From positions 57,514,350-57,578,349 of the forward strand of contig OY855903.1 of the NCBI GenBank assembly GCA_963693305.1: a stretch of DNA of 64,000 nucleotides, written 5' to 3'. This stretch comes from Meandrina meandrites (taxonomy: Eukaryota; Cnidaria; Anthozoa; Scleractinia; Meandrinidae). A model generated the notes under the pieces. It worked only from the letters and a program-made list of their open reading frames with translations. It was not told the origin of the DNA and did no database searches. Positions 47,403-59,097 of this stretch are shown here, piece after piece. The position numbers and the translations under genes are program-made. Numbering within the stretch: the first letter of the stretch is position 1; each line of letters starts with the position of its first letter.

Positions 47403-47762
47403 AATTTAACTTTAAAATTAAATTTTCATTTGATTAAGCCACCTAAATTTCCCTTACACTTTATATCGGTATTAATTATATTATCCAATTACTTCTTTTT
47501 CAATTTAGATTGGTTGAAAAACACTGGCGCTATGGGTTTTGTTTTGCAGGTAATCGTTTGAAAGTGTCACTTGAATTTTTTTTCCATTTTATATTTTTTT
47601 TATATTATGGGATAAATATCCAGCCGCACTCAGAACAAGTATCTCTATCAGTTTATATAACAACCGAGATACTGCGCGCGTTGCCTGTCATCTATTGGTA
47701 CAGACACAGATAACGCCACTGCGTGGTGTGACTCGCGCGCGTGATCAGAGTTCATAGTACAA

Positions 47763-48250
47763 GTTCGGGGTTGGAAGCGGAATCATTGGACTTTGGATAT
47801 TCATGATTCCTGTCGTGTTTTACCTCAATGATTTGTGATTCATTTAAAAATTTCATTCGATATTCATGATTCTTTTGTCATTGTTTTCATCCAGTTTTGA
47901 AAATAACTTCACTGTATCTAACAGGCCTAATCACAGTCAAGTTGATAGGTAAGGGATGAAGATTTGAAACGCGTTATCAGTGTTTTCCTGTAGGGGGGTC
48001 TGGGGGCATGCTCCCCCAGAAAAGTTTGAAAATTAGACGCTCGGAAATGCTATTCTCGGCCATTTTTGTGATATAACTGTTAAGAAGATTCGTAGTTTGT
48101 ATTCTATATTCACACGCCTACAATATCGATGGAAGCATATTCATTTGTTATTCATGATTCTTTTAGCCATCGCTCGTTATTCATGATTCCCAAGTTTTAA
48201 ACACGAAGATTCATGATTCCTTCCAATTTTACAGCTATGATTGATGAAGT
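47763..48250. mobile_element. Insertion present only in repeat copy A
   Basis: Copy B joins GTACAAG directly to CGACTCTTCTC, whereas copy A has 488 extra bases at that point. The extra segment contains five scattered TTCATGATTC motifs and a hairpin TGGGGGCATGCTCCCCCA near 48001-48018, a motif I associate with dispersed marine invertebrate repeats. At most a 3-bp AAG duplication flanks it. Deletion from copy B is the alternative. Confidence 0.5.
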
Positions 48251-48915
48251 GACTCTTCTCATCAGCAAAGGTTTTCAAAACTTGCAGCCAAAGCAACAAG
48301 ATAAATTATAAATCTACTTGGAGGAACAGTCTACCAAATATTGTTCACCTTTCGAGGCATTTAACTAGGCTCAGTTGACAAGCTTGAAGTAGACCGTTAC
48401 TGATTGTAAAAATTATCCAAAACTGTCAGTGTTACGGAACAGACGCAAAGCAAAATCGAATCTATTTGTTATTGTCATTTATTTTTGTAATCAATGGTAA
48501 ACGCTTCATGGAGTTTTAAGACACAAATAAAGCCAACGATACTACAGCGGACCCTTGGTCCCAAAGTTCTGAAGATAGTAACAAACCGTGGAGATTAATG
48601 TCCAGAAAATACTACTCTAAAGAACTGAATGCGTGATACTTGGTGGATTTGTACATAGAATACACACTATTTATTCATGTGCTTCTTTACATACAAGGTC
48701 TATACGCATTCAAAATTTTACTGACCATTATTCCTTAAATTTAATTGATTACTTAAGTTACTCTCCTCTGTCTCAAGGGTTTGAAACATATTTTGAAGTA
48801 CATTAGCTTCAAGCAAGAGGATCTTCTTGTGCAAATCAGTTACGAATCAGGACTCAATCAGTGCAACTTCAACTGCATCAATACAAGATTCGTTGGGAAG
48901 GTTGTAATAATATAC

Positions 48916-48963
48916 CTGATTACAGTGTGCTTTGATGTTGGAACCTCACTTTGCAATCTTCTG
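48916..48963 (-). other. Candidate 48-bp exon, copy A
   Basis: On the minus strand: a branch-point-like GTACTAAC, then AATCTTCCTAG as acceptor, 48 bp, then CAG/GTATAT as donor. Only one frame is open across it (RRLQSEVPTSKHTVI). An identical exon with the same splice signals lies in copy B. It may be a microexon of a minus-strand gene, but flanking exons were not identified. Confidence 0.3.
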
Positions 48964-49172
48964 CTAGGAAGATTGTTAGTACCACAACATTTAATATGGA
49001 AGAGGAGAGGAAGAATTAAGGTGAAAATTTTCCCAACACTTTTGTCTGTAGTTGTAAGTCCAACAACGTGGCTCAACTTTACAACGAATAACACGCGAGG
49101 TCAAACGCAATAATACAAATGAAAAGAAATAGGCTTTTTAAATTTATTTCGTCTTTTTCCGATTGAACGCGC

Positions 49173-50173
49173 TAATAGTCATCTATTAGTACAGACACAC
49201 AGATAACGTCACTGCGGGGTGTGATTCGCGCGCGTGATCAGAGTTCATAGTACAAGCGACTCTTCTCATCAGCAAAGGTTTTCAAAACTTGCAGCCAAAA
49301 CAACAAGAGAAATTATAAATCTACTTGGAGGAACAGTCTACCAAATATTGTTCACCTTTAGAGGCATTTAACTACGCTCAGTTGACAAGCTTGAAGTAGA
49401 CTGTTACTGATTTTAAAAATTATTTAAAACTGGCAGTGTTATACGGAACAGACGCAAAGCAAAATCGAATGTATTTGTTACTGTCATTTATTTTTGTAAT
49501 CAATGGTAAACGCTTCATGGAGTTTTAAGACACAAATAAAGCCAACGATACTACAGCGGACTCTTGGTCCCAAAGTTCTGAAGATAGTAACAAACCGTGG
49601 AGATTTATGTCCAGAAAATACTACTCTAAAGAACTGAATGCGTGATACTTGGTGGATTTGTACACAAAACACACACTATTTATTCATGTGCTTCTTTACA
49701 GACAAGGTCTATGCGCATTCAAAATTTTACTGACCATTATTCCTTAAATTTAATTGATTACTAAAGTTACTCTCCTGTGTCTCAAGGGTTTAAAACATGA
49801 TTTTGAAGTACATTAGCTTCAAGCAAGAGGACCTTCTTGTGCAAATCAGTTACGAATCAGGGAAACTTCAACCGCATCAATACAAGAGTCGTTGGGAAGG
49901 TTGTAATAATATACCTGATTACAGTGTGCTTTGATGTTGGAACCTCACTTTGCAATCTTCTGCTAGGAAGGTTGTTAGTATCACAACATTTAATATGGAA
50001 GAGGAGAGGAAGAATTAAAGTGAAAATTTTCCCAACACTTTTGTTTGTAGTTGTAAGTCCAACAACGTGGCTCAACTTTACGACGAATAACACGCGAGGT
50101 CAAATGCAATAATACAAATGAAAAAAATAGGATTTTTAAATTTATTTCGTCTTTTTCCGATTGAATGCGCTAT
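49173..50173. repeat. Copy B of an about 1-kb direct repeat
   Basis: Starts with the TCATCTATTAGTACAGACAC segment and ends CCGATTGAATGCGCTA. Similarity to copy A is high, including noncoding parts, so the duplication is recent. Confidence 0.85.
49915..49962 (-). other. Candidate 48-bp exon, copy B
   Basis: Same exon sequence, TACTAAC branch-like motif, CCTAG acceptor and CAG/GTATAT donor as in copy A. Identity may simply reflect recent duplication. Confidence 0.3.
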
Positions 50174-51004
50174 ATCAAGAGGACTGACCTACGAAGGCAT
50201 GAAAGTGTAAGATACATGTAGCCATCGTGCATTATTCTGCCAAGTCACGGAATTTCTTACCCGCTAGCGACCTGAGCTTAGCGCTGGTAACATATTAGAT
50301 AAATTAAAGTACGTTGCAAGTAAACAAATAAATGTTGTGGACTTTCTAAAAAGTAAATTTGTTTTCTCGAGTCATAATCCAATTACATATTGCTGAAGAA
50401 TAAGATTTTAGTCAAGCATACACTACATTTAAAGTCAAAAGAGCAAACACAACTTGTAATTTTGATTTTTGTCGCTTCAAGTTGGATTTGTGGATTGTTC
50501 CCGTTTCACGATACTTTTATAGCATACCACGTTTGAAAAGAGCGTCTACTCTCCTGGTTCGCCTACGATTCCAAAGATCAAGATTGCTTCCCAAGCATTG
50601 TTATCCGTGTTGTTTGAATTCTTGGCCCATCAAAACAAATACTGAAACGATTGAATTGTTCAGCATTATCTGTGATACTTCTGTTTACGTGTTTGTGTGT
50701 GGGTAAACACGAATTTGGAATTTTGAGGATTAATGCATAAATTTCTGTTTCAATTTTCTTTAAGCTTATATGAAAAGAATTATTAGTAGTATATATTGTA
50801 TTTGAGGTTGTTAATTCCACATCAATGAAACAAGGATCGCATTGAAAAAGGAACATTTGCGGAGCTGTTTGCTGTTTCATGACTGTTATTCTGACACGAA
50901 TTTTTAAAATTGAAGCCAACAAAAGAGGATAGAGTAGTTTGTCAAAACGGTACACTAATGAAAATATTTTTATTTGGCAAGAACGTCTTTATTACTAGCT
51001 GCGC
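50174..51004. other. Intergenic, nothing recognised
   Basis: About 0.8 kb between the direct repeat and the first ligand-gene duplication unit. Frames at 50482-50706 and 50955-50578 are unrecognised. Confidence 0.4.
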
Positions 51005-51724
51005 CCATTTTGGGCCTTTTGACGCCATATAACAACTGACATGTTCTTGGCATCTTCTTCTAGGTATTTCACGATGGTTTTGATCAGTATGACACGTCGG
51101 TTTGCTGGCATTCATGAACATCAAACATTTGCAGACTATAGAGTGGGCACAAAAAAACAATTTGGCCTCAATTTGGGAGCCCTCTAGTGTCTTTCATGAC
51201 TGTTTCTTGACATGTATCAAAACGTCTTTTGATTACTGCTTCTTAGCACGCCATAAAAGTACATTTGGACATCAGTATGGTTGCGTTTCTTCTTCGGCTT
51301 TGTATTAATATCACTTTCAAATATTACGATGCATTAAAATTGGAAAAATATTGCGACGACACTTAAGACAGGTGCTGACCTTCGGTCCAATGCTCTAACT
51401 CCAAAAATAAGCACTGCATCGAGATGCACTGAATGTCCATAAAAACGCACATCACCTAGCATATACCAAAACAATATAAAGCAAGTGGGATCATTAGTAA
51501 AGGATTTAGACGTTTGATGTTGTTGCGAGAAAACCTGAGTACATCTTATTACATAGTTTGGTTGATCATTGCTTTCCAGACACTTCCGCCGGATTCCATC
51601 GACTTATTAGTGACAATTCAGTTTTGCTGAGCCATTTCCAACAAATTCTTTAATGAACACTAACCTTCGAATTTCCTTTTTAAAGACTGCGATTTAAGAT
51701 TTATACAAATGAATAGCATTACAT

Positions 51725-51750
51725 GTTTTGTTTTGTTTTGTTTTGTTTGA
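51725..51750 (+). repeat. (TTTTG)n microsatellite
   Basis: About five TTTTG units. Confidence 0.9.
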
Positions 51751-53159
51751 AAGGTTTACCGAACACACAACTGCGGTTAAATGCACAAGTTCTGCAAGTA
51801 CGTTTGATGGGATAAATTGATAGAGGGATCATCTTGAACATCATAAAACTGACTTCACGGAATTTTTCGCCTCTGCTTGTTGGTTACATCAAGATAAATA
51901 TGTTTCAATTGGCATGTTGGCTGGAAGAGATGTCTACAGCGAGTAATCACTGGGTAATGGGAAAATACATGACTGCAGAGCCCCAGATGACAGACATATT
52001 TACGCTCCTTTATAAGGATATCTTTGGCCGCTTCTAGTTTGTTTAGTTTGAATGCCTTTAACTGAGCTAAGGATTTGGACGGCACTAGTGACATCTTGTG
52101 ATATCAAATCTAGAGGATAGACTGAAAAGTTACCCTGTACATAACATGTTCCCCGATTTAGACCTGATTCAGTCCCTGATGGCCACGCTCCCTGACGTTG
52201 GCGGCTTTCTTTCGCTAGTAAAACACTTCTGTCGAGGCCTGTAATGGGGTTGAATTGAAAAATTATCGCAATGATGTCCAGAAGGCATAAAATTTTGTGA
52301 AATCAGTTACTTGTTTGAGATGGGAATCCACCTTTGCCAGTCATGATATTTGACGGTGTCTTTTTCCAGAGATCGCCAAATTCCATCGTCTCTGAGCGGA
52401 CTTAAGCTTAGCCATTTCCGAGAATTTCTTCAATAAACACAAAGCGTCTTTCAATATAAATGTACTTCGACATTATTTAACATTTTCCTGCTCAGCAATT
52501 TGAACAAATGAATATGCTTGTTCTGGTGTGCTTTTGACAACCGAGTGCACAATCATGGCCTAATTCTCAGACGAAAGACCAGGAACAAAGCGGAGTAAGG
52601 CCACAGGGTGTTATTTTTTTAACAAAATTGTTTTCAAGCTAATCCTGACCATAAACTGAGTTCACAGGAAAAAATCAAGAAAGTGAGTGATCTGAAGGAC
52701 TCGCGGAAAAAGCTATCTGATGTCTAATTTATTGAAGTATTCACAATAGACAGTCTCTGGACTGAAGACGAAAACAATTCGAGTAAGAGACCACAAAGGA
52801 ATATTTCGTGACAGTAAAGACAAAATAAAAAGGCTTTCCAAGGGTCTCTCAGCCTTGGATATCAGCAGAAGAATCAAAATTCTAAGCGAAGTTTCCCCAG
52901 TGAAGTGCGTAATTTCTGCATATCTTTTATGATGGTCAATGCGCAATAAGGTGCATAACCTTAACAATGCTATAGTGAGGCTTGCTGGAGGCGGGAATTA
53001 TCTTTTAAGACTATCTTCTCAATCATCATCAGTGAGTCGGTTGCATTAATTAAAGTTCTATTAGCAGAATAATACCAAGTGCATTTGTGTATTTATCACA
53101 ACCTGAAATGCGTGTCTAATGTACAACTGTTATCACAAAAAACAGCTTGTGGCAAACCC

Positions 53160-53165
53160 TTTATT
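53160..53165 (-). terminator. Candidate polyadenylation signal, ligand copy 1
   Basis: AATAAA on the minus strand about 385 bp past the stop, in a segment (CAAACCCTTTATT on the plus strand) that is also present downstream of copy 2. No nearer AATAAA was seen. Confidence 0.3.
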
Positions 53166-53548
53166 TTCTCCATTCATAAATTTTACTACAATGTGAAATA
53201 CTGTAGAACTTAAGTGGTATAGTCCATAGTGCAGTTTCATTTCGGGCTGAGCTAAGTCAGATCTCGAATTACGTCTTATGCGGATAACATTAACATTATC
53301 CCTATTACTGAATACAAAAGATTATTCAAGAAATAAAATGAGGCATCGCTGAATTTTGTCATTACATTCACTCTCCTTCTAAACAATTCTGCCAGTAAAT
53401 GCTACTTTTGTTGCGAGTTTCCCTTAAGCAATCATATTCTTAGAATGTTGTCCGTTACTGCGACAACAAATTAACAACAAATTTAAAGTGTCCTAGAGAT
53501 CTTCTTGGGTTTTTTATGATGCCACAAAAGAATCAAACACAGGGACTT

Positions 53549-54462
53549 TCAGTAACATCCGCATTCTTCAACAATCATATCCGGGAAAGTGCGCATCATG
53601 AATGATCCGCGCTTCTCGGTGTAAATGAAAGACATCGCTCGCAGTTTGGTGGGGACGCAGCATGCTTCGCCATCGGTTTTGATGCCCTTCTTCTTCACAA
53701 AGGCTTTCAGCAACGAGTGGTTGACAAACTTCTTCTGCTTTGTTTGGGAGCATTTGCCTTTGCACTGATAGGCATTGAAGCTCTCAGGTCGGATGGACTT
53801 GGGGGAAAAGCCAAAATCTGTTGTATGGATAATAAAGTCCTCTTTTCGGCAACCATTATCTTCTTGTTCTGCCTTGTTTGGTTGAAGGTCACGTTTTCTT
53901 CTGTCAGTTTGGGCGTCAGGATCTAGTTAGGATAAATAGTTTTCATTACTACTGTGAGATTCCGAACGCCATATTAACGGCTCCCGACAAAATTTGGTAC
54001 ACGTAACTAAGATGTAACCAGGCAGGAAAACACAAGCCATTTTAAAATCATGGAAAAGTGATTGCAGCTGCGTACTTGAGCGCTACTAGCACTAGCCGTC
54101 ATTTATTTTTAACTTTTATAGAACTTAGCCGTCTTAAGACTTTGCTAGTTTTGCTAGAATTGAACTCACCGAGAATCACCCTTCTTAAAAGACATTTTTA
54201 GTGCGTGTAACAGAATAATGAAGTTGGTTAGTTTATATTTTGCCTGAAAGTGTTAAAATAAGGAAGCCCTACCAGGCGCTTCGTGTTCCTCCATGATTAG
54301 AAAAGGTGGTGTCTTTGGATCAGTGGACCCTGATACAGTTTTGTTCACTTCCGAGGATGAAGGTTCTTCCTTGTGGTCAGCTTGTTCTTTCCCAATCACC
54401 AAAGGAGTCGCCAAGAACATTTGCGAGGCGAAAAGCGAGACGAACAGATACAGGATCGTCAT
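53549..54462 (-). CDS. TGF-beta/BMP superfamily ligand, copy 1
   Basis: Inferred spliced CDS: exon 1 54462-54273, intron 54272-53923 (donor CTG/GTAGGG, acceptor CTAACTAG), exon 2 53922-53549; 187 residues. Residues 1 to about 19 form a signal peptide (MTILYLFVSLFASQ). The propeptide of about 55 residues is acidic and ends in RRKR (71-74), a furin-type site. The mature domain (75-187) has the seven cysteines of the family: C88, C117 and C121 in CKGKC, C151-C152 in ACCVPTKL, and C184 and C186 in ECGCY, plus an NHS glycosylation site. The family's usual tryptophan in the first finger is phenylalanine (DFGFSP). The CC pair implies disulphide-linked dimers. A secreted signal acting through type I/II serine/threonine kinase receptors is expected. 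The ATG at 54462 is chosen because it starts the signal peptide. Subfamily uncertain. Confidence 0.85.
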
Positions 54463-54547
54463 GATGTTCACGGCAAGTTTCTGAAGGCGTCGAGTTGATC
54501 CTTTGAAAGCCCCAAATAAACTGGTTCATAGATAGGTGTGGCCTTTT

Positions 54548-54560
54548 TTGATATAGCACG
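54548..54560 (-). promoter_or_regulatory. TATA-like promoter element, ligand copy 1
   Basis: GTGCTATATCAAA on the minus strand, about 90 bp before the ATG. The element and surrounding sequence (CACACCTATC downstream) are conserved before copy 2, consistent with a core promoter and a short 5'UTR. Confidence 0.35.
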
Positions 54561-54600
54561 TACCCTTTGTTATTCTAAACCAATTGGATGCTTTTGTTCG

Positions 54601-57600
54601 TGTTAGCCTGTAGCTTATTTTGAATTCCAAACGCTTCTTGTATCCGTTAACTTATCTTATCTGTCATAATCTGAATCTCATTAAGGCATATTTTGATTGA
54701 AGTAAAAATTGAATTCAAAGTATATCATGAGTTTAAACATTTTAACACGTCGAGCCAAACACTGTTTTCACTCGCGATATTTGTCTTTTGTAGACTACTG
54801 GTCAGTACCGTGACAGCCACATCGTGCAGTATAACGTACTACATAAATACATAACCCTCGATGGAAAACACGTCTTCTTGCCCCAGAGATGGGTAACTTA
54901 GTTTGTTGTTTATTTCCGCCGCTAAGGCAGGGGGCATTCGCAAGTAGTCGTTGTGCAGTGCACGAAAAACAAAACAAACTGTCATTCCTCGCTTAACCCA
55001 CCTTCCCTTTCCTTTGTGCCTATTGTGGCTTAATAATTCGTAACTTATTATTTGAGTTTCACGCTCAACAGAGATGAGCTGTTCCATTGTGCCAAACGTG
55101 TTGTCGTTTTTCTAGGAACTTGCTGAGATATAAACATCTTAAGAATGTCTTCGTAATGCCAAAACTGAACCCAAACATTATGACATTTGCGGATCGCATC
55201 CATTTTTAGTCGAATTGGTCTGTTTCTAAATATTTTCAGTGGATAGAGCGCCCGCCCGGTGTTTTGGAGGTCATAGCTGTTCAATTCCCGCCTGGGACTC
55301 ATATTTTTTCTTTGCTCCAAGCTCACGACATGCTGAATATTTCATCTTTTGTATTTTCACATTTTAGTCAATTACAACTCCAGACAAAAACCACGATCGA
55401 TGATGATTGCTTTGGTAAGGATTTTGCTTTAAACTCCTGTTCATTTTTTCAGTGAACCTTCTTTCTACGTGTAGTAATCACCTCAACTGTATGTTTAAAA
55501 ATGGGTAGGCGGGGCGAGAATGACACTTGGAGCAGCTCCCCATGCACAGCAACTTCTTTTAAAGTATAGAAATTGAGAATAGCTAATAGTTTATGCCATG
55601 TCAACAATCTGACTGCCCGTACCGAAACGAACCTCAGGTAGGTTTTTTTTCTTTTGCTTTCGAAAATCGAGTGGTTTCCAATCACAACGCGAAACAACAC
55701 TTCACTTATCTTGTATAATGACATGTTAGTTCCAACTGCAAACAAGTCAAGTTTAGATCGTGGTCTTCCGAATGTTACCAAAAACATGAAATTAATCTTC
55801 AATTCTCACCAAAACAGAAAAGGCCAACGGGTGGCTGTCCTTCCGCTTTTACGATCTAAAAAAAACAGTTTACAAAAACTTAACCCGGCTATAAAGATAC
55901 CAAAAGCAGTGACAGCTTAGGCTGCAGCTGCTAATTGTTTGATCTCGGTTTCATCGATACATGTCGTTCCGACGAATAGCAAGAGCAATGCAGCTGTCGT
56001 TTTCATCGTGAGATACCCTACATTGTGTGTTGCCCGTCCACATCCATGTAAACGGTAAAAGAGAGAAAGGTGATAGAGATCATTTAACACAAAACCAACC
56101 CAGGTATAATAAAGCCATAACATGGTAGTCATTGCGGGAGTCTTTTGCAGCATATCAATAACTGTGATTTGAGAAAATAAATAAAGTTGAAAATTCGAAA
56201 GTTGAAAGTTCAGAAGAAGATGATAACACCATGTGTTACATGTCCGGTTCCGGTAGGCGCCGAAGTGTTATCAGCAGCTGATACCGGTATTTGCCATTCT
56301 GTATCTTTTCAAGGATGAAATTATTTAATGTTGACTGTTGTTTGAACTGCAACAAGATTTGGTATTTCGTGATTTGAATGACAGACTGCGGTATACGTAT
56401 CATTTACAGCAGTGTCAAGTGCTTCAGCTAAATAAAACTTGTTTTCTCTCTGTCTGTGATGTAAAAGTTAATGAACTACATGTACTGAGTTTGAAAAATA
56501 CCGGTCTTCAGTAACTGGTCTAACTGGCTGTTCATAGCCATTGTTTATCTTCAAAAGGAAAACCAATTTTTCCACGCGATATTGAAAATGCCGTCAACTA
56601 GCGAAGGAAGCCATGGTGTAAAATGAGAAAACTCTCATCGGAATTACCTGTTGAAATGATGTGAAAAACTAGCCATGCTGTAATGTAAAGAAATTCTCCT
56701 GCAGTAAGAGCGAAAGTCACGCTTGCGTGCTTTACATTTCAAGCCGTCACTGCTAAACAAACAAGACGCCATTGCTGGCTGCGTGGTCGCAACTTGCCGT
56801 GGAACAAATAGCAGCAAAACATTGCATGGAGTGATATGTCCACCGCTCCCATCCCAGCGTCAACAACGTCGTCTACAAGCGGCCTTTAAGGTTGATGAGC
56901 TTTCGTTTTTTTTCTTTTTTTTCTCGTTTTGTTTCGTTTTTTTGCTTGCCAAAAACAAAAACATCGACAGCCTTTCTGAGTTTTTCTCCGACATGGCTTT
57001 GGTCACGCAGTTAAGGGCGATAGCTTAAGTCAAGTTAGCCGTCTGTGGTGGACAATATTCGCATTTCTTATTACCGTGGCTGTGAAGCGTAGGGTTAACT
57101 CTGCCACTCGTTGGCAAGTTCCAAACTTGAAACGTTCGTTTTGCGAATTACTGTAATACAAACAATACCACATAACATTATTGTATGACCACATTCGATA
57201 CAAGGCTTTCATCCACAGCCTTGAAAGTAAGAACCAGCCTGTATAGCATTTTCTTACCCTTTATTGATTTTATTATCTAACTTTCCCTTGGACAGAACAT
57301 TAAAATGTAATTGATTTATTACAGTGGCCGAATTAAACCTGTCAATTTCTACCTGTTCAGTTGGTTTTTTCTTGTAGTCAGGAGTTAGGCATAAATAAGA
57401 TGCAACGAGTATTTGCATTGACATGCAACTGCATAAGATAAGGAGTTTAGAGGAAATCGAAATTTAACGCTCTAAATAACTCACTTTAACTAAAACTCAG
57501 GAGAAACAGATCAAAGCAGAGTTCTTGATTCAGAGATGAATATTTGAATGAAAGAAAAGATAAATGAATTTAACCATAGCGACAGAAGAAATTTAGTACT

Positions 57601-58139
57601 CTTTCATATATTCCACATAGATACAAAAGCACTGAACGTTAATTACTAAATGTATTTCTGTTGCACTTTAGGCACTTGAAAGTTTGGATTGGTACTGGTA
57701 AGAAAAGAAAGTTTTAATTTTGACGTCGCTGGCTGTTAAAATTCTCGTGAAGGTAGTTTAGCCACAAATGAAACCGAAAAAAGAACCCGGCCAGCTGACG
57801 GTAGGTCTAGAAAATGTAGAAAGAGTGCTGCGCGAACACTACAACCGGGTTTGTTTTGCAATTGAACCTTATGTACTAAAAATAATTGTCATCTACAGAA
57901 GATCAACACAAGCCCTGCGATGAATTTCACCTGTTCTTAGGATTGAGGTCTCAGTAAACCTGCAATAGCAAAGAGCTTTAAATCCGAAAATGACAAAGTC
58001 GAAAGGAAGTGGAAGGCAGAGTTTATTTTAGATGAACATTGATTGTATGTTTTTCTAAATACAAAATATTAAAAGAAGAAAACATTCTTATGGCTGGTTT
58101 AGTTCATTTTGAGGTCATTATTATTAGTTCGACCATTTG
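54601..58139. other. Spacer between ligand duplication units
   Basis: No gene recognised. A tRNA-derived SINE fragment lies at 55236-55320. A minus-strand frame starting near 56013 encodes MKTTAALLLLFVGTTC followed by a short acidic peptide and a stop (29 residues); it looks like a signal peptide but no continuation was found. Frames at 55802-55449 minus and 56723-57028 plus are unrecognised. Confidence 0.35.
55236..55320 (+). repeat. tRNA-derived SINE fragment
   Basis: AGTGGATAGAGCGCCCGCCC resembles a tRNA A-box region, and GTTCAATTCCCGCC (55279-55292) a B box, followed by TGGGACTCATATTTTTTC. This layout is typical of tRNA-derived SINEs. No intact tRNA fold. Confidence 0.6.
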
Positions 58140-59037
58140 ACAGCCATGGACACGCAATTAATGATCTTGGATTTTCTTTGTGGATATATTCCAGTCGTTT
58201 TCATCGATATCACAAGTCCGTTTGCTGGTATTTACGAACGACATTCTAAACATTCGCACATTAAAGATTGGGTAAAAACGATATTGCCAAAGTTTTGGCT
58301 CTGTAATCTCCTTCACAACTTAAACTTTTTCATCCTGCATCTGCCATAAAATAACCATTCCAAGTGACGTTGTTTTCCACCTCGGAATTTGTTAGTACAC
58401 AAACAGGTAAAAACAAACGATATTACTTCCCGACGTTTCGGCGACCTCATGTCGCCATTATCAAGGGTTCAAATGAAAATTAATTAAATGCGAGTTCAAA
58501 GAGTTATAACTCAAATTTACATAGCGGAGGTGGCTACACAAATACTTTGGCACGAATAGAATCCGTTTGCACGTTCAAACTCGGTGTTAATTCCTTGATG
58601 TAAAGCATCTTCGTTGACAAGACAATCGAATTTGTTCCTGCATCTCTTTGGTACTTCGAAACAACTGGAGGAGGTCCTCAGGGACAGCACCCGCGTGGTC
58701 GTTGTCATATTGCTTGCGTACAGAACATAAAATAGTGCTTCCGTACAGAACAGAATTTGTTAGATAGTACTTTTAAATATTATAATAGCGGAATAATTAA
58801 ATAAAAATTACATGACAGTTAAGACAAAGGCTGACCTTCACGCCATCACAAATTTCACAATGCCTTAGCTCCAAGACTTCGCAATACATAGACAAGTACA
58901 TGCAACTCAATGCCCATGATGTGAAATACCTTCCATTTTTATAATACATTGAAACAATAGCTTCGTAGGATCATTGAGGTTTTGTAAAATTCGTCATTGT
59001 GGCGTGAAAACCTGAGCGGTTGTTGTCGGTCCTGGAT

Positions 59038-59097
59038 CTGTCCTCTTCTTCTTTTCCTTCTTTTCCTTCTTCTCCTCCTTCTTCATCTTCTTCTTTC
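59038..59097 (+). repeat. Polypyrimidine (TTC-rich) tract
   Basis: About 60 bp of almost only C and T, mainly TTC and CTT triplets. Confidence 0.85.

Larger units (their letters stand above)
47683..49172. repeat. Copy A of an about 1-kb direct repeat
   Basis: Starts around CATCTATTGGTACAGACACA and ends CCGATTGAACGCGCTA. It matches copy B (49173-50173) closely through nearly its whole length, except for an extra segment of about 488 bp (47763-48250) present only here. The open frames in both copies (for example 48781-49113 plus) are parallel because the sequence is duplicated. Confidence 0.85.
51005..54600. repeat. Segmental duplication unit 1 (with ligand gene)
   Basis: Matches unit 2 (58140-62500) in the same order and orientation over several anchors: around TTTGCTGGCATT (51103), CTGACCTTCGGTCC (51377), GAAAACCTGAG (51528), GCGGAAAAAGC (52705), CAAACCCTTTATT (53154), and the whole two-exon ligand gene. 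Intervening noncoding sequence is diverged with many indels. Within the unit, a motif around AGCCATTTCC plus a following spacer recurs at about 780-bp spacing (51629 and 52412), also seen in unit 2. Confidence 0.7.

Noticed and set aside
48781..50112. 110- and 91-codon plus-strand frames conserved between the two repeat copies
   Set aside because: Conservation is explained by recent DNA duplication; noncoding parts are equally similar, and the frames have no known domain.
53568..53926. Shifted-frame open frames over exon 2 of both ligand genes
   Set aside because: They are alternative frames of the TGF-beta exon; only the frame with the furin site and seven cysteines matches a known family.
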